Of a stretch of DNA of 64,000 bases, positions 58,522 to 64,000 are shown one piece after another. A program made the translations under genes and the position numbers. The notes below the pieces were generated by a model. That model did not search any database, was not told where the DNA came from, and saw only the letters and a list, made by a program, of their open reading frames with translations. The first letter of the stretch is position 1. Each line of letters begins with the position of its first letter. The DNA comes from Dryocosmus kuriphilus (taxonomy: Eukaryota > Arthropoda > Insecta > Hymenoptera > Cynipidae), in NCBI GenBank assembly GCA_038277395.1, contig CM076193.1, positions 145,565,813 to 145,629,812 of the forward strand. The letters are read 5' to 3'.

Positions 58522-59844
58522 CGAGGGCCTACCCAAGAGAAACCGAACTGATGTTGTGGGGAGCGGAGTTGTTGTAGTACCGGGTTTTTGCCGGTAGGTG
58601 CGTGTAGAGGCACTTTTCACCAGTTAGTATGCCAACTGCTATCACTGTGTAAGGTTGCATTTGGTGTGTGTAATTTTTTTTGTGACTGTTGCTTTGCGCG
58701 CTCGTCGTTTTTTGTGATGGTTGATTTTCGTGATCAGCGTGCCAACGTGAGGTTTTGCTTCCTGCTCGGGAAAACGGGCACAGAAACTCTTCAAATGTTA
58801 AAAACGGCCTACAAGGATGATGCTATGGGAAAAACTCAAGTGTTCGAGTGGTTTTCTCGTTTTAAAAGTGGGGAAATGTCAATTGACGACCAACCTCGCT
58901 CTGGACGTCCTTCGACGGCCCGAACCGACGAAAATGTTGAAAAGATTCGTGAAATCATCCTGGAAGATCGACGAAGGACCATCGAAGAAGTTGTGGAGAA
59001 ATCTGGCGTGAGTTGTAGTTCAGTACAGAGAATTCTAAGTGAAGATTTGGGGATGAGAAGGGTGGCTGCAAAATTTGTTGCTCGACTGCTGACTGCAGAG
59101 CAAAAACAAGGCCGCGTGCAAGCATGCTCTGCTTTGAAGGAGGAATTCCAAAATGATCCAAACTTTTTTTCCAAGGTCATAACAGGTGACGAATAGTGGT
59201 GTTATGGATACGATCCTGAAACTAAGCAACAGTCAAGTCAATGGAAGACTCAAAATTCGCCTCGCCCTAAAAAAGCTCGTCAGGTGAGGTCAAACATTAA
59301 GACGATGCTCATTTGTTTTTTCGATGTGAGAGGAGTCGTCCATTCAGAATTTGTTCCACCGGGTCAGACAGTTAATCAGGCATTTTACCTGGAAGTCTTG
59401 AAAAGATTGCGCAACAGTTTACGACGGAAAAGGCCTGATTTGTGGCAGTCGAGGGACTGGTTTTTCCACCACGACAACGCCCCTGCTCACACAGCTCTTT
59501 CTGTGCGCCGATTTTTGACCAAAAATAGCATGGCCACTGTTCCGCACCCACCCTATTCACCCGATTTAGCCCCCTGTGACTTTTTTTTATTCCCCCGAAT
59601 GAAAAGGGACATGAAAGGAAAGCGTTTTGCGGACGTAGCTGAAGTGAAGGAAAAAACGACGGAGGCGCTGTCAAGCATCACAAAAGAGGAATTTAAAAAA
59701 TGTTTCGAACAATGGAATAAAAGATTAGATAAGTGTATTGTCTCCAATGGAGAGTACTTTGAAGGAGATTAAATGTTTTTTGTAGAAAAATCAAAATAAT
59801 AACTTTGTACAAAAGTAGTTCGGTTTCTTTTGGGTAGGCCCTCG
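58522..59844 (+). mobile_element. mariner (Tc1/mariner, DD34D), 1323 bp, full length
   Basis: 28-bp TIRs starting CGAGGGCCTACCCAA at 58522-58549 and 59817-59844 differ at one position. TA flanks both ends (58520-58521 and 59845-59846). The uninterrupted target GAAATATAAAG is present at about 60795-60805 and, in inverse orientation, near 57397 and 4318. The element carries one transposase frame with a single nonsense codon. It lies inside a copy of the CpG-rich repeat composite, so it is the youngest layer there. Confidence 0.97.
58717..59772 (+). pseudogene. mariner transposase with one internal stop
   Basis: The frame encodes 351 positions from MVDFRDQRANVRF to GEYFEGD, close to the ~345 residues usual for mariner transposases, which cut and paste the element at TA. 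The N-terminal half has two helix-turn-helix regions (FLLGKTGTETLQML; EVVEKSGVSCSSVQRIL) linked by SGRPST. The catalytic triad is readable: D158 in TGDE, D253 in HHDNAPAH, D288 in YSPDLAPCDFF, with 34 residues between the last two. The only lesion is TAG at codon 160 (59194-59196), replacing the residue before WCYGYD. There are no frameshifts. The upstream ATG at 58588 is not used by the family; the ATG at 58717 gives the expected N-terminus. Confidence 0.95.
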
Positions 59845-61080
59845 TATAAAGAAAACCACTTTTCAGCAAAACTATGCAAGATATGAGAAAATATTAACAA
59901 GCAGAATTGTTTACCTTGGAAAGAACTACAAAATTCATTTATAAGATTCATCGTTTTACTTTTAAGAATCGAAAATCTATATTGTGAAAATTTGGAAAAT
60001 CACAAAAAAATTTTACCAATCTACAATGTGTTTTAAAAAAATGTAATTAGTGCGAAGCATGAGTGTCATGATGAGAATGTATTCCTTAAGGGCAATAGAG
60101 CCTGAAGTAAAATAATTTCTTTTGTAATTTTTAATTTAAAGGTTTATACGATCCATAAACACCGAGCGCGTAGCGCGAGGTGATTAATCTATCGAGCGCA
60201 AAGCGCGAGTGTTAACAGACGCGCGCCGTAGGCGCGCTCATACTCCGCGCGAAGCGCGCGATGAAAACGTGCTTTTTCGGATTCAGGAGATCTCAAAACG
60301 TGGAGAATTCATGAAATCCGCGAAAGTCAAATTTTACATAAATCTAATACCTTCTCTGATGAGAATGTAAAAACAGTAGAGAGTAGAATTGTTCACCTCA
60401 AAAAAATCTATCGTACAAATTTTGTTTTAACCTTTTTTCGATAAAATGCACGGTTTTTGTTTTAATTGAGAAAACGTTATTAAAAACAAAGAACTGTGTT
60501 TTCTTGATAAAATATTCAAGACACGAAAAAAATGATAATAAGCAAAGTTGTTCAACTCAAAAATACCTACAGATTTTGTATTAACCATTTTTTGATAAAA
60601 TGCACGGTTTTTGTTTTAATCGAGAAAACGTTATTAAAAATAAAAAATTTCAAATTTCCCGCCAAACTATACAAGATACGAAAAAATGATAATAAACAAA
60701 GTTGTTCACCTCAAAAAACAAATCTACAAATTTGCTCTCTATCATTTTTTTTGAGCGGACGCGTAGTTTTTGAGTTATTCGTGAAATATGTTATGAAATA
60801 TAAAGAAAACCACTTTTCAGCAAAACTATGCAAGATATGAGAAAATATTAATAAGCAGAATTGTTTACCTTGGAAAGAGCTACAAAATATATTCATAAGG
60901 TTCATCGTTTTACTTTTAAGAATTGAAATCCTGTATTGTGAAAATTTGGAAAATCAGAAAAAAATTTTACCAATCTACAATGTGTTTTAAAAAAATGTAA
61001 TTATCGAGCGCGAAGCGCGAGTGTCATGATGAGAATGTATTCCTTAAGGGCGATAGAGCCTTAAGTAAAATAATTCTTTT

Positions 61081-61562
61081 ATAATTTTTAAAATTGAACT
61101 TTGAATGTTTGAATGAAATGAAAAAAGACTGGTCTCGGATTCTGAAACCCAGGTTTCTTAATGAACTGTATTCTTTCTTAATGCTTTTTTATTACAGTTC
61201 CGAATCAGTGAATTCTCGATCCTCGTATTTTTTTCCCATCCTTTCTCCATTCACTTTTTCCAATGTTCGAATCCTGAAGAGGAAATGCTCCGGAGTATGA
61301 AGAACCCCACGCAGAGAGTAAATGCGCGGAATATCTCTTCGTCTAATCGTGATTCGATTCGACCTCGAGGGGCAACAATAGAACGGCATTTGCGGCAAGA
61401 ATAGAGATTGTTCGAAACTAAGGACATTGACAAATAACGTGACTTTGACATTGTACCATTCCTTTTATGCATCAAGGCTAATGTAATTATAAGTTAAAAG
61501 TAGGTAATATAAAAGACTATCAAATATTTTATTGTTCTCAATAAAAAGATGTTGAAGCGCAT
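61081..61562. other. Host-like sequence; no gene recognised
   Basis: Balanced DNA with no recognisable frame; begins right after the CpG-rich composite. Confidence 0.4.
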
Positions 61563-62090
61563 TAAGATCCCCCCAAATTATATTTTCCCTAATGTTTATT
61601 TTACCTAATTTCATATGACCGAATTGACATAATTCTTATTTACCCTAATAGTGAATTTGACTAATTTTTATGTTTCTGAATTACCAACTGTGATCATTTT
61701 CATACTTCCCAATTACTATTTGACATCACTTTTATTTTTCCAAATTATTACTTGATATAATTTGTATTGTACTGAATAATCATTTTTCCTGATTTTCATT
61801 TTATCGAATCACAATGTGCCATAATGTGAAAGATACATAATTTTCATTCTTCATTTCGAAAATTATGGTTAGCGGAAGTGTCGTTGCATAACATGGGCGC
61901 CAAATTTAAATTGCACCAATCCTATTTCAGATATGGTATGTGCGATTCGTGGGACTCAAATTCGGAAAAATGAAAATTAGGTAAATTGTCAATTTAGGAT
62001 AAATAAAAACTGCCAAATTATTTTTCGGTCATATGAATTTATATAAAATAAACATTAGGGAAAATAAACTTTGGAGGATATTCATGGGCC
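61563..62090. mobile_element. ~0.53-kb palindromic element
   Basis: TATTTTCCCTAATGTTTATT at about 61577 is mirrored by AATAAACATTAGGGAAAATA at about 62048, and TCATATGACCGAA is mirrored by TTCGGTCATATGA. Arms are ~100-130 bp. No target duplication was resolved and there is no coding sequence. Confidence 0.6.
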
Positions 62091-64000
62091 TCAAATTTTT
62101 TTCTTAGAGCTGTAAAAAACTAAGAAGTACATATAGAGGGACGTAAATTACCAAGAAGTTTGCTATTATTCCTAAAGTTAGTCTAATAGATAGATTTCTT
62201 AATGCGGATGGGGAGCGGATAAACTAAGGAAGTTAAAGTAAGGGTGTTTTAAATTACAAAGTAAATTTGCGAGAGGAAGAAAAATCCTCGAGGGTTATTA
62301 AACTTTAACCACCTCCTGACGGATTAAATGATAGTCACAATTATTGTAAACAGGCTATCAATCTCCGAGACTTGTTATTATTAAATAACTCTCCTTTAAT
62401 TATACATTTACCTATGCTTATTTTATTTGCCTTAGAACTTCACTTTGTTTTTCTCAAACGTATATCAAAGCAATCAATTCAATATTAATCCTGAAGCTTG
62501 AATATTTCCACAGGGAAAATATAATCTTCAATCTTAATCTCGCCAAATAATGAATATCCGAAACGAAATCTAATTGTATCAATTATCCAGCTTTCTCTGG
62601 GGGTTTTTCCGCCGGCTTTTTGTAAATTGAGGCAGATGAAAATTTCTCGGGGAAAGAAGGTCGCGACCCATTGGAACCGTCGGTAAACGGCGACGCGAAT
62701 AGATAGTAAGTAGTGCGGGTAATTAAGGTGCGAGTAAGATTTAAACTGCAAAGCGAAGTCGAGAGAGGCGGCTCTCTCGGGAGAGAGGCGTGAATTACAC
62801 GCTGGAGCGAAGAACCCAACCGGCAGACTTGTTCATTGTCCTCTGCTAGTTTAATTAATGCAGTTGAACTGATCTGCAACCCTCCCCCTCCCCCCATTTC
62901 AGCCCCAACCCTTTCGTCTCCGACGCCCAACAACCCCATGGCAGTTTCCTCTTCGATCTCGGCGCTCTGTTTGCCCTCTCAAATCCCTTTTCCCTCTTTC
63001 ACCTGCCCACATCCTCCCATTCTTTTTCCGTCTTGTACCTTCTTTTCGTTCATCGATACCTTCTTTTCTTTTATTGGCTTCTTAACTCTATAGAAAAGTT
63101 TTTATTCCATCGATGAAGTATGGAAATGGATACTAAATTGGATATTTAATTGTTGTTGACTTTCAGTTCATTAAAAGGGAAATTGGACACTCCGGTCGAC
63201 CCTAATTAAGGTTTTATTTGGTGGAATAAATCAATTTTTTAATTACAAACTCGCATTGAGGATAAAAAGAATGTAATGCTGGGAAAATTCAAGTTTGACC
63301 TGGGCCAGTTGGGAAAAGATGATTTCCCCAAAGTGGAACAGTTCAACAACCCTGCGCCTATGACAATATGCCCTCTTCGTTCCCGACACTCTGGTTACCC
63401 TCTGGAATCCTTTTCCCTTCTTTCACCTGTCCAAACTCTCCCATTCTTTTTCCATCTCGAAGCTTCTTTTCGTTAATCGGTACCTTATTTTCTTTTGTTG
63501 TCTTCTTGACTCCATAAATAGGCTTTTATTCCATCGAGGAAGTGGGGAAATGAGGACTAAATTGGATATTTAATTGCTGTTTACTTTCAATTAATTAAAA
63601 TGGAAATTGAGGACTCCTGTCGACGCTAATTAAGCCCGTGTAGAAATTTCCCTATCTTTCCCTATTTGAACTGGGGTTCTAGTGTGGCGCGGACTAGAAG
63701 TTCTAGTCTAGAAAGAACAAATTAGGGCCCTATCTGGTGCTAGTAAGCAATTTTTACTTTGATAAGTCTATCTGTATCTAGTGTGGTCCCGACTATAGAA
63801 TCCCCGCTAACCTCACTTTTGTAGTTATATAAGTTTCGTCCGTTAGGCGGCGCGCAGCATAACCTCTCTTTGGTAAAGTACTTGAGTGTCAGTCGTGTTG
63901 TCATGAGACTTAAGATATTTGTCCAAAATGGTTGCTCTTCAATTTGTAACCATGAAGCCATGTGGAAATACACACATTTTTAGGGAGACAATGTGTTCAT
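62091..64000. other. Host-like sequence with a 423-bp-offset duplication; no gene recognised
   Basis: 62.48-63.64 kb is balanced and host-like. A segment around 62940-63210 recurs at about 63360-63634, offset 423 bp: both have CTCCCATTCTTTTTCC, 'cttcttttcgtt', 'tttttattccatcga', TAAATTGGATATTTAATTG and 'gtcgac.ctaattaag'. It is a diverged direct duplication. 63640-64000 has no recognisable feature. Confidence 0.5.

Larger units (their letters stand above)
56605..61080. mobile_element. Composite of inverted copies of the CpG-rich repeat
   Basis: 56605-56980 is the inverse of 4780-5085, including the antisense MMDKTI frame (56686-56904). 57000-57200 and 60165-60265 carry the hyper-CpG blocks in opposite orientations. 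57.2-57.9 kb and 57.95-60.9 kb contain diverged ~154-bp units (marker GTAGAT or ATCTAC) facing each other, so the whole folds back around 57.9 kb. A further fold lies at 60.27-60.36 kb, where the GTCAAATTTTACATAAATC end block recurs. A mariner sits at 58522-59844. No coding capacity apart from the mariner. Confidence 0.7.

Noticed and set aside
58588..58716. Upstream ATG extending the mariner transposase
   Set aside because: The extra 43 residues have no counterpart in mariner transposases; the ATG at 58717 gives the expected N-terminus.
58836..59180. Minus-strand frames opposite the transposase
   Set aside because: Shadows of the transposase reading frame.

Overview
This is a eukaryotic, AT-rich, repeat-saturated window, most likely from an arthropod and probably an insect. 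The evidence is a DD34D mariner, a Penelope-like element with a GIY-YIG domain, several hAT-type insertions with 8-bp target duplications, long palindromic non-autonomous DNA elements, and the absence of compact gene structure. The order of insect is not determined. I found no convincing host protein-coding gene. All recognisable coding sequence belongs to transposons and all of it is broken.

Layout. 0-3.7 kb: non-repetitive sequence plus a decayed LINE 3' end and a possible hAT C-terminal scrap. 3.7-11.6 kb: an old palindromic element split by two later insertions. One is a CpG-rich repeat in the left arm. The other is a 4.8-kb array of about 155-bp units in the right arm, bounded by terminal motifs that also abut head-to-head inside the array. 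12.95-15.6 kb: a 2.6-kb element with terminal inverted repeats (TIRs) and a TTA duplication. 16.2-19.0 kb: a hAT-like element carrying a second hAT-like palindromic element with poly-G/poly-C cores. 20.1-28.85 kb: a dead Penelope-like retroelement (PLE) between inverted flanks, interrupted by a 2.1-kb insertion that includes a 177-bp coding-derived tandem array. Its right flank is split by a 3.1-kb hAT-like palindrome. 29-32 kb: host-like sequence, a palindromic element, and a 254-bp miniature inverted-repeat element (MITE) almost half made of G. 34.7-36.2 kb: a 5S-rRNA-like sequence split by a palindromic element related to the 6.7-11.4 kb array. 36.2-48.5 kb: satellite-like AT-rich repeats, a 4.7-kb inverted repeat, and a hairpin-bearing satellite with a ~154-bp monomer and ~308-bp dimer. 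48.5-54.3 kb: host-like sequence and a 622-bp tandem array. 56.6-61.1 kb: a composite of inverted copies of the 3.9-5.1 kb CpG-rich repeat, hit by a mariner. 61.1-64 kb: host-like sequence with a small palindromic element and a 423-bp-offset duplication.

Relationships. Much of the interpretation rests on paralogous empty sites inside the same window. The mariner, the 3.1-kb hAT, the poly-G MITE and the array element each sit in a sequence whose uninterrupted copy is present elsewhere here, so boundaries and relative insertion order can be read directly. Recurrent themes are long self-complementary elements, repeat monomers near 154-155 bp in three apparently unrelated families, and palindromic TIR-TIR junctions.
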